From positions 8,195,001 to 8,259,000 of the forward strand of contig BSBM01000711.1 of assembly GCA_027924585.1 (NCBI GenBank): a stretch of DNA of 64,000 bases, written 5' to 3'. The translations under genes were made by a program, and so were the position numbers. Below, one piece after another: positions 12,523 to 24,566 of the stretch. The DNA is from Larix kaempferi. Taxonomy: Eukaryota > Streptophyta > Pinopsida > Pinales > Pinaceae. Numbering within the stretch: the stretch's first letter is position 1; every line of letters begins with the position of its first letter. A model generated the notes under the pieces. It worked only from the letters and a program-made list of their open reading frames with translations, searched no databases and was not told where the DNA came from.

Positions 12523-12984
12523 CCCATTTAAGTTATCATAACTAGGGTAGATAGGTATAGTTTCATTTGAGTTCAACATTTACTATTACCCATGCATTTC
12601 ACTTGTTGTTATCTCATTTTGAGTTATTTGCATTTCATTTTGAATCCGCCTTGGCTTGCACATGAATTAGCTGAGATATACCTAAAGTTTCTTTTTTATA
12701 TCTCTTATAGCAAGAAGAAACTTTAGGTCAATAACATAGAGGGACATCATTCTAGTTTTGCTATCTTGTTTATAATGATAGATAACAATAATTTAAAAAA
12801 TGAGTTTCTCCATGCTACGTAATAGTTATGTTAAATTGGTACTATCATATGATTTATTGAACATTTTTTTTCAAATTCCCGAATTAATGAAATTTGGCCT
12901 GCATATTTTAGTGTTAATGGATTGAATAACTTGTTTTTTAGTTGTTTATATTCTTTTAAACCTAAAAGGTAGGGACTAAGCTGC
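12523..12984. other. AT-rich gap, nothing recognised
   Basis: No ORF or repeat structure that I can support between the gypsy-like remains and the start of the inverted duplication. Confidence 0.5.
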
Positions 12985-13175
12985 ATGCAACTCTTGTTTC
13001 TTTAAAGTTCCAATGATTATCCATGATAATCGCTTTAATGAAAATATTAAATAAAAAAAATATTGTAGATACATAATAAAATATTACATGCATTAAAATA
13101 ACACTAAAATATTTATAGATACCTTTTTTTGTGGATCACTGGAGAGCAACAACTAGGGCTTTGATTTTTTATTCA

Positions 13176-14455
13176 GGTTTTTGGTTCGATGCCCCTCAAG
13201 CGGCCATTGTTGCACCCTCCATGGCATCAATGAAGGGGGGATCTGCCCCACTCCTTCAAATATGTTGTTCCAACTAGACAACCTCTCGCTTCAAATTCTG
13301 AAAACTTGAATCACCAACAAGAGAACGATAACCAACAAACCCCACTCAAGCAAGGAGTGAGAGGTGTGGGAAATGAATCCAAAGGTAAAGAGCCGATGAC
13401 AAATGAATCAAGAGCTCCTTTGTATAAGAAAACTACCATAGGATAAGGCAAGTGCATTCCAAAAACAATGACAATACCAAGGTTTGAAATTAATTCAACC
13501 CTTCGAGCCAAAATATTTAGTATATGAAGGATCATGCTCTAATTGGAAATTTTTTGGGTCTATCTCCTTTGGAACAAGCCCTTGTGAGATGGATCAACAC
13601 CAAATGGAAACCCAAAGGGAATTGTGATCTCCATCTCGGATCTAAGGGATTATTCACTGTTATTTTTTCCAATATTGAAGATAAAGATGCAACATTTGAT
13701 AATGGTCCATACTTATTCAACTCAGTCGGACTATACTTAAGAAACTGAGTCGAAAAAATTTGTCCTGAAAAATAGGATTTTACCTACACGTCGTTCTAGG
13801 TTAGGATATATTCTCTGATTATGGAATATTGGGAGAAAGAAACCCTGTCGGGCTTAGGTAACAGTGTAGGAAATTTTGTCAAGGCCTTAGGCTCCATGAT
13901 CTCAGGCCTATATACACTGCATATGCTCACCTTTGCATATACATGAACATATCTCAAGCCTTATAGGAAGCAATATGTTTAAGTCACCGGGATTCAAAAA
14001 TGATTCAACTAATCGATTATGAACACATACCCTTTCAATGTAGGAAATTCCACGAGCATGGGAATTTGTTTCGGGGCTACCCTCTTAATGCAACGATTGA
14101 TAAAATCAAGGTGAAAACCCCCCAAAATGAGCAAGGATTTACAAAGGTGGCCCCTAAAAAATGCTAGAACAGGAAATATACAACGCCTCAAAGTGGAAAA
14201 GGAGAAGGGCGGCAAGCACTAGCAATAGTTTTGAATATCTAGCATCCACCAAAGAAGAAGAAATGTTTGAATCCTCGAACAATGTATTGACAAAAAGGGA
14301 TATCAATTCGGTTCAAGAAGTAATTATACAGGAAGAACCCAAACGAAGGAAAATAGAGTCTCATCAAGAGGAGCATAATCATTCGAGAGAAATGGAAGGA
14401 TTATCACTGGTCATGAGGAAGAAATGGAAATGGAAATTCGTGAATTGGAATTGAT
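13176..14455 (+). pseudogene. LINE A ORF1 (DUF4283, CCHC knuckle), left
   Basis: An N-terminal low-complexity region with many Asn/Gln/Glu (13260-13440) is followed by a DUF4283-like stretch, readable at 13540-13748 as LGLSPLEQALVRWIN and FTVIFSNIEDKDATFDNGPY. A knuckle remnant at about 14030-14085 reads CRKFHEHGN, where the canonical second Cys and final Cys have been lost. The lysine/glutamate-rich tail is open at 14161-14454. Such proteins bind LINE RNA and act as a chaperone in the retrotransposition particle. At least two stops and frame changes separate the parts. Confidence 0.75.
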
Positions 14456-14759
14456 GGAATTGGAAGCATCCTCCAGCCGTGATGAAATCCAATCCATACT
14501 TGAGCACCAGATCGAGCTACTACAATAAGCAATGCATCAAGTAGTAGCTCAGAGCCCTAACAAAAATCTAGAACAACAGTCGAGACTCATTTTTGGGTTT
14601 CAAACAATTCCACTCAATGAAATGCAAAGGTCATCATGAAAGGATAATAAGAAGGGTCAGAAAAGAAATCAGGAGAGGATCCAAGAACTTAGGCACCACC
14701 TAATAGGATCAGGGGAGTATAAAACTATCTCAACCTCCTATACTCCTAAAAAGGGCTAA

Positions 14760-15206
14760 AAAATGATTCCAAGTGTCAGATTTTGAAGAACCAGATAGCT
14801 AGAAAGAAACCTATTGTTTTAATGCTGCAAGAAACAAAGTGTAAAGAAATTGAGCTTCACAACATAATGAGACTATATTGGATGGGTTGTTAGCTCCTCA
14901 CTATAAATGCAACATGCATTGTAGGAGGATTAACAATAGTTTTTCATCCTCATTTCATCACTCTGAAAGATCACTCCTTAACACTCCATTCCATCTCATC
15001 CACCTTAAGTCATCACGAATTTCTATGGCCTCTCTGTCCCTCGACGAAAACAATAATTCTTGGGCATTCTGTACAAATTGGGAGTGCAAGTTATGAACAG
15101 AAAATGGATACTAGGTGGAGACTTTAATCTCATTTCCGACCTTTTGGAAAAAAGAGGAGGAATCTGTAGATTGGTTAGGGAATGTGAGGAATTTGCCACT
15201 GTTATT
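14760..15206 (+). pseudogene. LINE A ORF2 endonuclease fragment, left
   Basis: The frame with LMLQETKC (about 14820-14845) matches the conserved Gln-Glu motif of APE-type LINE endonucleases, where the Glu binds the metal. About 250 bases further a WILGGDFNLIS-like segment (15097-15130) gives the GDFN motif. The catalytic core between these is disturbed by stops. The domain is cut at 15206 by the LTR-like block. Confidence 0.65.
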
Positions 15207-17555
15207 GTAATATCCCTCTTTTAAACCCCTCCTATTTTTTGTAAATGTGAATGTAATTGTACTTGTTTTCTGGTGAGGAGCTCAAGGCTAAGGCCCCACC
15301 AGAAAACCTTGTCAATTAAGTGGTTTAACTTCCTCAGTTATAATTGTGAATGCTAGACTTAGGAGACTAAGGTCATGTTGCAACCTAACGTTGAGAGCAC
15401 GAACCCTCTTAGGGGGAAGAGGTGAATGGCTTGGAATCCATGACTTGATAACATATGTTATCTTATTGCCTCAAGCACTTGAGTGAACGGTAACGTTGAC
15501 CAAAGGTTACTTGAGCTGTTTGGTTATGGGTTAGTCCTAGAGAGAGATGTCGAAGTTACTCTTAACCGCCGAAGGGCAGTAAGTGTATCCTAAGACCTAA
15601 AGCTTAACACTAAGTTAATATTTGCTAAAAGCAATTAAGTAAAACTAAGAAAATCCCATGGATGTCCTTGACATCCTAGTCTCGGTAGAGAACATCAAGG
15701 GTTTTCATTAGCAAAACACACTCGCTAATTATTAACATAAGCTAACTTATTTACCACGTTAAACCAATTGATGGGTATTGCTATCTTAGTTTGGTTAGCT
15801 ATACCCCATTATATACTTTTAGTGCCTTCAAAAAAATGTCAAAAGAGAGAAATAATTATAGGTGCCATCTCTTTTAGGAATATTGTTAGTAAGATATAAA
15901 AACCAAATGGTCATTGTTTATTTAATTGTAAGGGTACATGCATTAAGATGGTGATGAAAAGTACTTATAAACAAAGCATATATGAAATATTAACATGAAT
16001 AATATTTTGTAAGTACGCATCATACAATACATGGAAAAGTATTGTATTAATAATGCCATGAATATATTGATAATATATTAATACAGATGACTATGAATAT
16101 TATTAGTATATATATATGTATGATTTATTATCCAATCGAGATTTAAGGTTAATATATTACAAAATACTTTAATGTTTTTAAAAGAGGATGATTCCCTTAT
16201 ATTATTTATAATAATGTTTTTTTTTATATATTTAAGAAGCATCAGAAAATATTATACATAAAAAGGCATTATAATGATAATTCATTATAAAGTATATAGC
16301 AATACAATTTTGAGAGCGGAACTTTTTTATTATTTCTGATTTTAGGTGTAAGGAAATGACTCTTTTTAAAAGAGTAATTTAGACTTATAAAACTGAATCA
16401 AAAGAAGTAACTCAATTAATAATGAAAAGTAAGTTTTTAAATTGGTTTTGAGGTTAAAATATTTCCATAACTTGCTAAAGTTAAATTGGTGGAGAATATT
16501 ATTTATGGGCTATTATTACTTCTTTAGGGATTCCTGGAAAATATTATTTTACAGGATAGTAATTTCTTCTTCTTGATGGCTGCGTTGAGGTTTTATTTCT
16601 TATTAATAGCTGGGCGTTAAGAGCTTGGGCATGTAATTAATTCTTCTTGATGGCTGGGTTGCTTGGAGAATATTATTTTACTGGTAATTAATTAATTCTT
16701 CTTGATGGCTACATTGAGGTTTTATTTCTTATTAATAGCTGGGCATTAAGAGCTTGGGCAGGTAATTAATTCTTCCTGATGGATGGGTTGCTTGGAGAAT
16801 ATTATTTTACTGGTAATTAATTAATTCTTCTTGATGGTTGCGTTGAGGTTTTATGTCTTATTAATAGTTGGGCGTTAAGAGCTTGGGGAGGTCGTGTTTG
16901 GGAATGGCTCTTAACTTCTCAAACGCTTCTCTTGTTATCTATTTTAATGTTGGGTTATATTATTTGCTGACTAGGGGGATAGTTTTTTATTATTATTTTG
17001 ACTTGCATGTTGAAGGATAACGCAGAGTGGAAGAAGTACATAGCGTAGAGATGCTTGGGGAAGGATACATTCCTTGATTGCTGGATAGAAAGTATGCATG
17101 TGGATAGTATGGCTACCTTAAGTTCATGGGTGATATATATATATTATGTTGAATATATTATTTGAGTACAATATTTGTTGACCACGGAGGTGTAGGGAGA
17201 TGAATTTCCCTCTCCACCTTAGCCTTTATATTTAATATTGTTATTGCTACATGCCGCAGAGGTTGGGTAAGATCCTTGGTTTGGGAAAAGAATCCGTACT
17301 CTGCTATTTATTGCATATATATGCTTCTTGCTACTGCTCTAGGTTGGGGAAAATCCCTGAATGCTAATAGTTTCACATATTATATATTTGCTTTCTTTAA
17401 TTTCTTTAAACTTTTGAAGTTGATCTAGTTTCACGTTTTTTTTTCTTTTAAGTATAAATGTTGACTATGTGTTGGGGTAGATGCCATGCCCTAGGACCTC
17501 TTTAGAGATCTATGATCTATGTATACTTATATTTTTTCTCTTAAGTTAGATAGTG
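15207..17555. mobile_element. LTR-like block interrupting LINE A, left arm only
   Basis: Absent from the right arm, where LINE A continues from the equivalent of 15206. The block begins TGTAATATCCCTC, a start used by several plant LTR families, and soon has the string GCTCAAGGCTAAGGCCCCACC, which recurs with small changes at 39030-39055. There is no coding capacity, so it looks like a solo LTR or a fragment of one. The flanking LINE sequence is not simply interrupted: about 0.8 kb of LINE is missing, and no target-site duplication could be identified. Confidence 0.5.
16525..16900 (+). repeat. 129-bp tandem repeat, about 2.9 copies
   Basis: The phrase CTTGATGGCT followed by GTTGAGGTTTTAT occurs at 16572, 16701 and 16830, a spacing of 129 bases each time. 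Each unit also has TTATTAATAGCTGGGCRTTAA and GAGAATATTATTTTACTGG. It lies within the LTR-like block and is absent from the right arm. Confidence 0.85.
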
Positions 17556-18980
17556 AAGAGATCTATGATATGCTGTATGCAAAATACCAACCTTTTCCAA
17601 CCAATCACTTTAGGTGAGGTTGAAGAGATGGCCAAAGACATTCCAGCTGGAAGATACCCAGGTTTGGAAAAATTCACCATGGATTTCTTCATTCCTGTTG
17701 GTCAATTTTCAAAGAGGATGTTTGGAAAGTGGTGGAGGCCTCAACCTAGAAGCATGGGTTTGAAATATTTCAATGCTACCTTTATAACTCTAATTCCCAA
17801 TCAAGATAATGTTCTAGAACCTATCCAGTTTGGGTCAATTTCTCTATGCAATGTTATCTATAAGATTATTACCAAAGTCATTTCCAATAGACTTAAGCCT
17901 ATCCTTCCTAGACTCTTCTCTCCCAATCAGACTGGATAACTAGAGGGGCACCAAATCCTTAATGGTATCACCCTAGATCATGAGGTCATTGAATCTCTAA
18001 AGTTGTAGCTTAAAGCAAGCATGATGATCAAACTTGATCTCTCCAAACCCTTTGATAAGCTAAGTTGGTATTACATGCGTGATACTTTGCTTACCTTTGG
18101 ATTCTATCTAGAGTGGGTCAACAGGATCCTAGCACTAACTTCTTCATATTTTTTTTATCGATTCTAGTCAATGGATCTGCAACCACCCCTTTCTCTCCCT
18201 CTAGAGGCATAAGACAAGGAGACCTCCCATCGCCCTTTGTCTTTGTGCTCATAGTGGAGGGTCTCGATTGAAGCATTCGTGCTACAATTAACAATGACAC
18301 CCTCAAAGGCTTTAAGCTCCATGAGCAGGACGAGATTCACCCACATCTACAATTTGTAGATGACACTATGTTGATGGGAACATCCAATGTTTTAGAATCC
18401 ATTATCATAAAGCAAATTCTCAAAGACTTTGCAGATGCCTCAGATGCCTCATGTACATCTGTCAATAATTTAAAATCCCAATTTTTTTTCTTTAATACAA
18501 CTCTCAATGTGCAACAAAGAATCATAGCCATCCTTGCCTTCCAAAGGAGCTCTCTTTTGTTCAAGTACCTTTGATCCCCCCTCATTGATAGTGTTCTTCG
18601 CAATGCCACCTGGAAGGAATTGCTCTCCAAATTAAAGAAAAAATTATCCAGTTGGACCTTCAGAGCGCTGGACTTTACCAATCGGCTAATTTTAGTCAAA
18701 TCAGTGCTCTAGTCGATGTTGCTCTACTTATTTTCAGTCATGGAAATGCCAAAACATGTTCTCAAGGCTATAATAAACCTTCAATGAGATTTTATATGGA
18801 GTGGTGCCACTCTAGATAGAAAATGGACCCTAGTTCCATGGGACACAATATGCCAACATAAACTCAAAGGAGGTCTCTCCCTCGGAGATCCTGAAAATCT
18901 CAATACAGTTTTGGGGGAAAAAATTTGGTGGTGCTTTCTTTAGAACCCAAATGGAATGTGGAAAGATATTTTGTGATCCA
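17556..18980 (+). pseudogene. LINE A reverse transcriptase, left
   Basis: The open part 17553-17939 carries the N-terminal fingers region (AGRYPGLEKFTMDFFIPVGQ and TLIPNQDNV, the usual LIPK-like segment). Further on are a KLDLSKPFDKLSW segment (the A motif, normally D.sKAFD), GIRQGDLPSPFVF (B motif, usually GxRQGDPLSP with two residues swapped) and FVDD at 18353-18364 (C motif, usually YADD/FADD). Stops at 17938, 18007, 18268 and elsewhere inactivate it. The right copy lacks the part after the A motif. Confidence 0.85.
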
Positions 18981-19439
18981 AATGTGATGTAAATATCAAG
19001 CCTTATCATTTAGTGTGTTTAGAAGGATTAAGGCATAGCTCACTAATCTAGAGAACTGCACGAGCATAGAAAAAGTTCATTGCCCAACATATTTTATGGG
19101 AGGTAACCATAGGCGATTTAGTATTCTTTTGGGATGATGCTTGGAAACAATTGCCCAAACTTGTGAATGAGGAGTGCAATAGGGAAATGAGAGACAAAAT
19201 GATGACCGGTGGGCACAATATTGTGTGTCACCACTGGAGAGCAGTGAAGGCTACTCAGGAATAAATAGTTTAGTTACCAAGGGAAGAATGGGGAATGGAT
19301 CAAAATGACCCCTACTTTGAGGGTTTCTGAAATGAGCTTAATAATTTTCGCATCAAAATTCGAGATGGCCTTGACCAACTGCATTGGTGATATAGGTCAA
19401 TCATGTCTTTTACAATACAAGAAGCTTATGCTTTATATA

Positions 19440-20700
19440 ACGGGCATGCTAAGCTCTAGTCAAACTTGGTCTGGCAAAAAATTTGGAAGCAGAACCTCTG
19501 GCCCAAAATCAACACTTTTCTTTGGCGAGTGGCATAGAAGAAGATTCTAACTTGGGATTAGCTCTTGAAATGAGGATTTCATGGACTATCCTATTGTCAG
19601 CTATGCACTCAAGCTGATGTAAATGATGAACATATTCTCAATCTATGCCCCTTTGCAACCAGTATATGGGATAAGGTAGTGTCAATATTCCGTCAATCAG
19701 ACAGATGAAGAGACAACTTAAGAGAAATAATTGCTCAATGGAGAAAAGCACCCTTTAGAATGTCATTCCGAAAAGGGTTTGGCAAATGACTCCTGGGTTC
19801 ATCATGTGGGGTATTTAGAACAAGAGGAATCGTCAGATTTTAAAAAACCAACGATCACTACTGAAAATGAATGGAGTATCATCAAAGATAATATCAAGGA
19901 TACTCTTTAGTTAGAGCATGGGAAGAAAATGGCTTTAAATGTGAAGGACTTGAGCGACTCATTCTAAAAGACTAGGGCTTTCATCCTTATCTTCCCACAT
20001 GCACTAGAAAAGGTACATGTCTCCTCATGACAATATCTTATCTTGGTCACCTTGAGATCATCGTCGTATTAATTTAAAAGTCTATGGAGCCTCAAAAGGT
20101 AATCTAGGACCAATCAGATATGGGGGGATATTGTGCAATCAAAAAGGTAATAATCGATGGATTGTTGTATGATCAATTAGACATGATACCAACCAACAAC
20201 ATAATCGAGCTTCAAGGGTTACTTCAAGGCTTGAAGGATACCATCCATTATGGTTTTGTATGCCTATAAGTGAAAGGTGATTCTCAAATCTTAATTCGTA
20301 TGCTATCTAAACTACTCAATGGCTCTCCCATTCACAATATTTGTCTCAGTTGGAGACTAGAACAAAGGCTATAAGAAATCCAAAAACTCTTACTTCTCTT
20401 TGAAGTTGTTATTCCATCTCATGTAAGAAGAGAAGGTAATAAATTGGTGGATCGGTTAGCCAATGAAGGGGTCTCCCTCAATTCAAATTCCATAAGAAAC
20501 AACTGGGATGCTTTGATTCTGTCTCAAGCTATGAAATTGAAATGTGCTTGAATAGAAGAAGGGGATATGGATTCCCCATGGTGGGTTTTCATGGTGGTCG
20601 ATGACAATCTCTCTTCCACAAGGAAAAACGTGACCCTCAAGGCCACAGTTGTAGGGAGCACGAAACCTCATCATGCAAACTTTTTATACGACGAAGAAGG
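19440..20700 (+). pseudogene. LINE A zf-RVT and RNase H tail, left
   Basis: 19450-19720 encodes the zf-RVT-type region (NTFLW, then CQLC and HILNLCPFATSIW). From about 20060 an RNase H domain of the RVT_3 type follows: ASKGNLGPIRYGG near the start, VKGDSQILIRML (metal-binding Asp) at about 20268-20300, and HVRREGNKLVDRLAN (last catalytic Asp) at about 20418-20465. The final open part reaches about 20700. There are several stops and frameshifts. This extra RNase H is typical of a plant L1 subgroup. Confidence 0.8.
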
Positions 20701-20829
20701 ATAGGAGTGCGGGAGGTGATGGTACCAGCTTTGAGTTTCACATGTTAGAGGAACATTGTGGTTTTGGAAACATGAAGGATATGGATTGTTCCTGGTATAA
20801 AGCGTACTGCTTTTAATTATGATGTTATA

Positions 20830-22340
20830 AGTTATAAAGCTCTTTTGGATTTGCTCAATATTTTTCTAGGATTCTCTAGAGATGTTGCAACCCCATACTT
20901 CACAATCGTACAAGATAACGAGAGTGACAAGAGTTTCAAAGAGAAACTTCTTTTTATCCCACATCACAAGGTTTTTTGATTTACAATTTTTTTCAAGACG
21001 AAAATAAGATTTCCACCATTCATTAATCTTTTTCTCAATGCTATAGTTCTAGCTGAGCTTGTTATAATCTCAATTCCGAGATATTTGTAAGAAGAAACTT
21101 CCTGCAAGTTGTTATTGTCATATATAAAATTAGCATAAGTGACCTTCTTAGACTTGATAATCAAAACTTTTATTTTGTTAGTGTTAATAGTCATGCCCAT
21201 GTTAGAGCAGAAATCCTTGAGAGTCCTTAATTGCTTAACAATATCAAAGGGACATATTTCCATTAGAACAAAATCATCATCATCAAGAAGAAGGATGACA
21301 ACAATTCTAGCTAAGATCGTGCCAGCGCAACCTGCTTCTTCTAAAAAACGTTCTAGCTTATTGATGTATATGATGAAAAGGGTAGGAGAGAGGGGCAACC
21401 TTGTTTAACTCCAATATTACAATTAATATCTTGCAATCACCCCCTCAGAGCTCTTAAACTTGGCAATGATAGTCTCATACAATCTTATCGCGACAACTCT
21501 CAACTTGAGAGGAACCTGTATCTCTTCTAACCTATCCCATAGGTTGCTTCTAGGAACCGTGTCGAAAGATTTTCTAAAGTCCATAAAGCAACAAAAGAGA
21601 TTGAATTTATTATTAGAACATTCCGCAGCAATGATCTTGAGCGTAACGAGGTGGTTTGTGGTTGAGTGATGTCTTCTAAAGCTTGCTTGGACTTTAGCTC
21701 TCATGTCCTCATTTTATATCCATATTCTTATCTTTTTTTCCAAAATAATACCATAAAGCTTTGCTAAGAGAGGGATGATTGTAATGGTTTGATAATTATA
21801 GGGGTTATTTTTATCGTTGCTTTTAAAAATAGGAATAATGAGGCTTTGAGTCCAAGGGTGAGGGAAACCTTGCTTGATTGCTAAATTGAAAAGTTTGTGC
21901 ATGTGAGGGATGAGGACATGTCCCCCAATTTTTAAGATTTCTGCTTGGTACCCTTCAATGTCCTTATCTTTTCCATTCTCTAAATACTTAACTCCAAAAT
22001 CTATGTCATCTACTGAGAAAACTTATTTTGTTGGAAGGAGGGTTGGAATGCTATCCGTGACATTCAGTGATTTGTAAATCTTTTCAATATAGGGGTTCCG
22101 ATCCTTTATAGAAATCCTATTATTTTCATTGATTTTGCTAGTTAGAATTTGCCTCCATAATTTCTTAGGAGCTACATTAGAGAGGTGTAAAAGATTTTCT
22201 TGTCTTTTATTTATGTAATGGATCTTTTTCATTTTAATTAGGGTTTTGTATATCTTAATCTTATCAATTTTTAAGGACCCTTCCATATATTTCTTGATTT
22301 CTCTTCTTCTATATGTCCCATGCTATTTATAGCATTAACA
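20830..22340 (-). pseudogene. LINE B reverse transcriptase, left copy
   Basis: Read on the minus strand, from 22286 down: an N-terminal linker, PWTQSLIIPIFKSNDKNN (21780-21865), FRRHHSTTNHLVTL, FCCFMDFRKSFDTVPR (A motif, about 21560-21610), RLPLSPTLFIIYINKLE (B motif, about 21340-21395), LLDDDDFVLM (C motif, with YADD changed to LDDD) near 21265, then KYLGI. The MDFRK.FDTVPR and SPTLF.IYI.KLE wording is not that of the L1 elements in this window and resembles other non-LTR clades (RTE/CR1/Jockey-like). It is split into several frames. No endonuclease was found. Confidence 0.8.
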
Positions 22341-23619
22341 TTTATTTAAATAATATTTTTAATATTTTAATATTATATTACCATATTTTAAAAAGTTGAA
22401 ATTGTTTTAATATTGTTATTTTTTTTTGTCGAGAAAACTATTTTTTTAAAAGTTAACTAACTATATGAAGAGGGGAAAATTATAGAGTAATTAAAGGGAA
22501 ACTTCACTAGCAACACAACAATAAATTATCGTTATGGATCCTCAAAGCTATGTAACAAGAGTTTATGAAAATCCATTTCTTATTCATCCTATGCCTAGCT
22601 TGAGTGCTATAACATATTATGATAAAAGTTTTAAAAACAATTTTATGATAATTGGAATATGAAAAATAAACTAGAATGCTTGTGGGACTAGGGAGAGTGT
22701 TATTCATCATTAGAAATAGAGATGAGGGGCACCTGTTGGGTTGAGGAGAGAGGATGATTCTCATCCTCAACAGATTTATCAATGAACTCAGATCCAATGG
22801 TGGATTTTTCTATTAGATTCATCTACCTCGTTTGATCCTAGAGTTCATCATTTTGTGAAATAATTTCCTTCCTTTCATCCTTATGATCCAATAGAACTTC
22901 ATCCAATAGAGAATTTGTGTGCAAGTAGAGAAAAACCATTTGAAAATATTTAGTGTCTCTGGTACAAGTGTTTTCCATATTAGGAATCTAAGACTCCATG
23001 TCTTGTTGAATTCCATCCTCATCCATCACCTCTTGTTCCCATTTAACCCACGCCTCTGCTTTTCCAATTTGCCATCAGATTCTCTTCAAGATGTCCCTTT
23101 GGTAGTGGGACTCGGCCTCAGCCTTAGCCTCTGGCATAATCCGTGGATGGTGGGTAAATCCTCTACCCCTATGACCACCTCAATCTTTGGAACCTCTAGT
23201 TTTTCCCACCATTATGACCTATGTTTGTTGCATGTTGGTATTTTGACGAGGCCAAGTCCCAATGGATCTCTAGTATTCCTCAAAAGAACCCCTATCTCAC
23301 TTCTTAGTAAAATCATCATCAACGAGATACTAACAAAGAGAGTATTTTGGGGAAGAATACATCCTAAGAACAATAATTTCTAGATTTGGGAGTTTTTCAA
23401 AATGATTATTTCCTAAGTTTTGATATGCTCACTCCTACTGGTTTCCTCGATCATCATAGATATCATGAGTTTGAGCTACCCTACAATGCATTAACAATCT
23501 AGTGTCCTGCACGAACAAATGTTGAAGATGGCTCATCAAATGACAACGAGGAACCATGATTACCAATCCTCCTTTGAATCCTTGGGAAATCTCCTTATGC
23601 ATGTTTCTTATGATAGGTG
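22341..23619. other. Unidentified block shared by both arms
   Basis: Matches 53746-55000 in reverse complement. Minus-strand pieces around 22700-23020, read with the right-arm partner, give a charged helical segment and an SISxDEEHSP-like acidic end; another segment (around 23435-23620) gives ISQGFKGGLVIMVP. I do not recognise either. There are no LTRs and no enzyme motifs. It could be the non-conserved 5' part of LINE B or a separate dead gene. Confidence 0.4.
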
Positions 23620-24229
23620 GTGTTAGAAAAACATGATCACATAATAATAGCATAAAAAAGATGCATAGATAAAACACATAAACACAATACAAGAGAGACA
23701 CCAATATACATGTTTCACCCAATCTGGGCTACGTCCACAGAGAAATTGCAAGTCCCTTTATTATACCATCCAACAAAATGAAGGGATACAACCCATGCCA
23801 CATCCGCTGCAATTTCCTCTTCACTCTCTCACAGTCTCTCTTACACAATCATAGAGATCTTTACAACGCTACAATACACATCCATATTACAATGCCTTCC
23901 TTTTAAAGAGGGATTACCATGGGAAAAAACCAATAGGATACCCAATACCATGGGCCCGTAAATCACCCATTATTGACCAAGTCATGACTATGAAATTAAA
24001 AACATTTTACAAGACAATAAAAATTTCTTTCGGGGGCTTCGCCCCAAAACCCCTTTCTCATAGGCATTTCCCCCAAACCCCTATTCGGGGTCCACTAGCA
24101 CCCGGACCTCCGCTAGGGGGCTAAGCGCCCCCGCACCCCCCCATTTGGACGAGTGTACAGTCCACCTGCACAACATATAAAACTGGGGTACAAACACGAC
24201 TGTACAACAAGATCTATGAATCAAGAAGA
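23620..24229 (-). mobile_element. Solo copia-type LTR, left copy (truncated)
   Basis: Reverse complement of 53130-53745. It contains the TCTCYGTGGAYGTAGCCCA and GGGTGAA.CACGTAT strings known from the 3' part of many plant copia LTRs, and a GC-rich patch (24040-24160) with repeated GGGG/CCCC words. One LTR only, with no adjacent coding region, so solo. The end distal to the LTR 3' border is missing here and replaced by a short filler (24231-24272). Confidence 0.65.
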
Positions 24230-24566
24230 TGAGGTATGGTCATAAAGAAGGACCCAAATCCATAAAAGGGTAATGTATACAATATTTTATTTGTGAGAAA
24301 AAAAACCTTTTCCACATACCCATATAATATAACTTGAAATTATTTAATTTAAAAATTTATTAATATAAGTGAAGAATCAAGTCATTAACCTCAAGCACAT
24401 GTTTTTTCATAAACAATTCAAGAAAGAAAATCAACATTATTAAAATAAAAATGAAATCTCACAAACTCCAAAGTGAAATAGGCATTAGATTATTCCTAAA
24501 AACATAGCGAGATGAAATGATTTATCATTTTATAATAATAATAAGAAAGTGGAAGATGAAAAGCAC

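Larger units (their letters stand above)
13140..20720 (+). mobile_element. LINE A, left copy (L1-type, broken)
   Basis: Contains in order ORF1 with a DUF4283-like region and knuckle, then ORF2 pieces for endonuclease, reverse transcriptase, zf-RVT and RNase H, all on the plus strand. This is the layout of plant L1 elements with a C-terminal RNase H. About 0.8 kb between endonuclease and reverse transcriptase is replaced by an unrelated LTR-like block (15207-17555). Many stops make it inactive. The mirror copy is at 56640-61240. Confidence 0.85.

Noticed and set aside
13311-13720. Antisense ORFs inside LINE A, mirrored at 60865-61089
   Set aside because: They are reverse-frame shadows of ORF1; their conservation between arms follows from the duplication.
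21139-21669. Plus-strand ORFs across LINE B, and mirror frames at 55658-55861 and 56254-56482
   Set aside because: Shadows of the reverse transcriptase on the other strand.
22919-23383. 154-codon plus-strand ORF
   Set aside because: Its mirror frames (53949-54424) are fragmented and the opposite strand has better protein-like text, so I do not call it a gene.
23990-24180. Organelle DNA insertion because of the higher GC
   Set aside because: The GC-rich patch fits a copia-type LTR and contains no organelle gene text.
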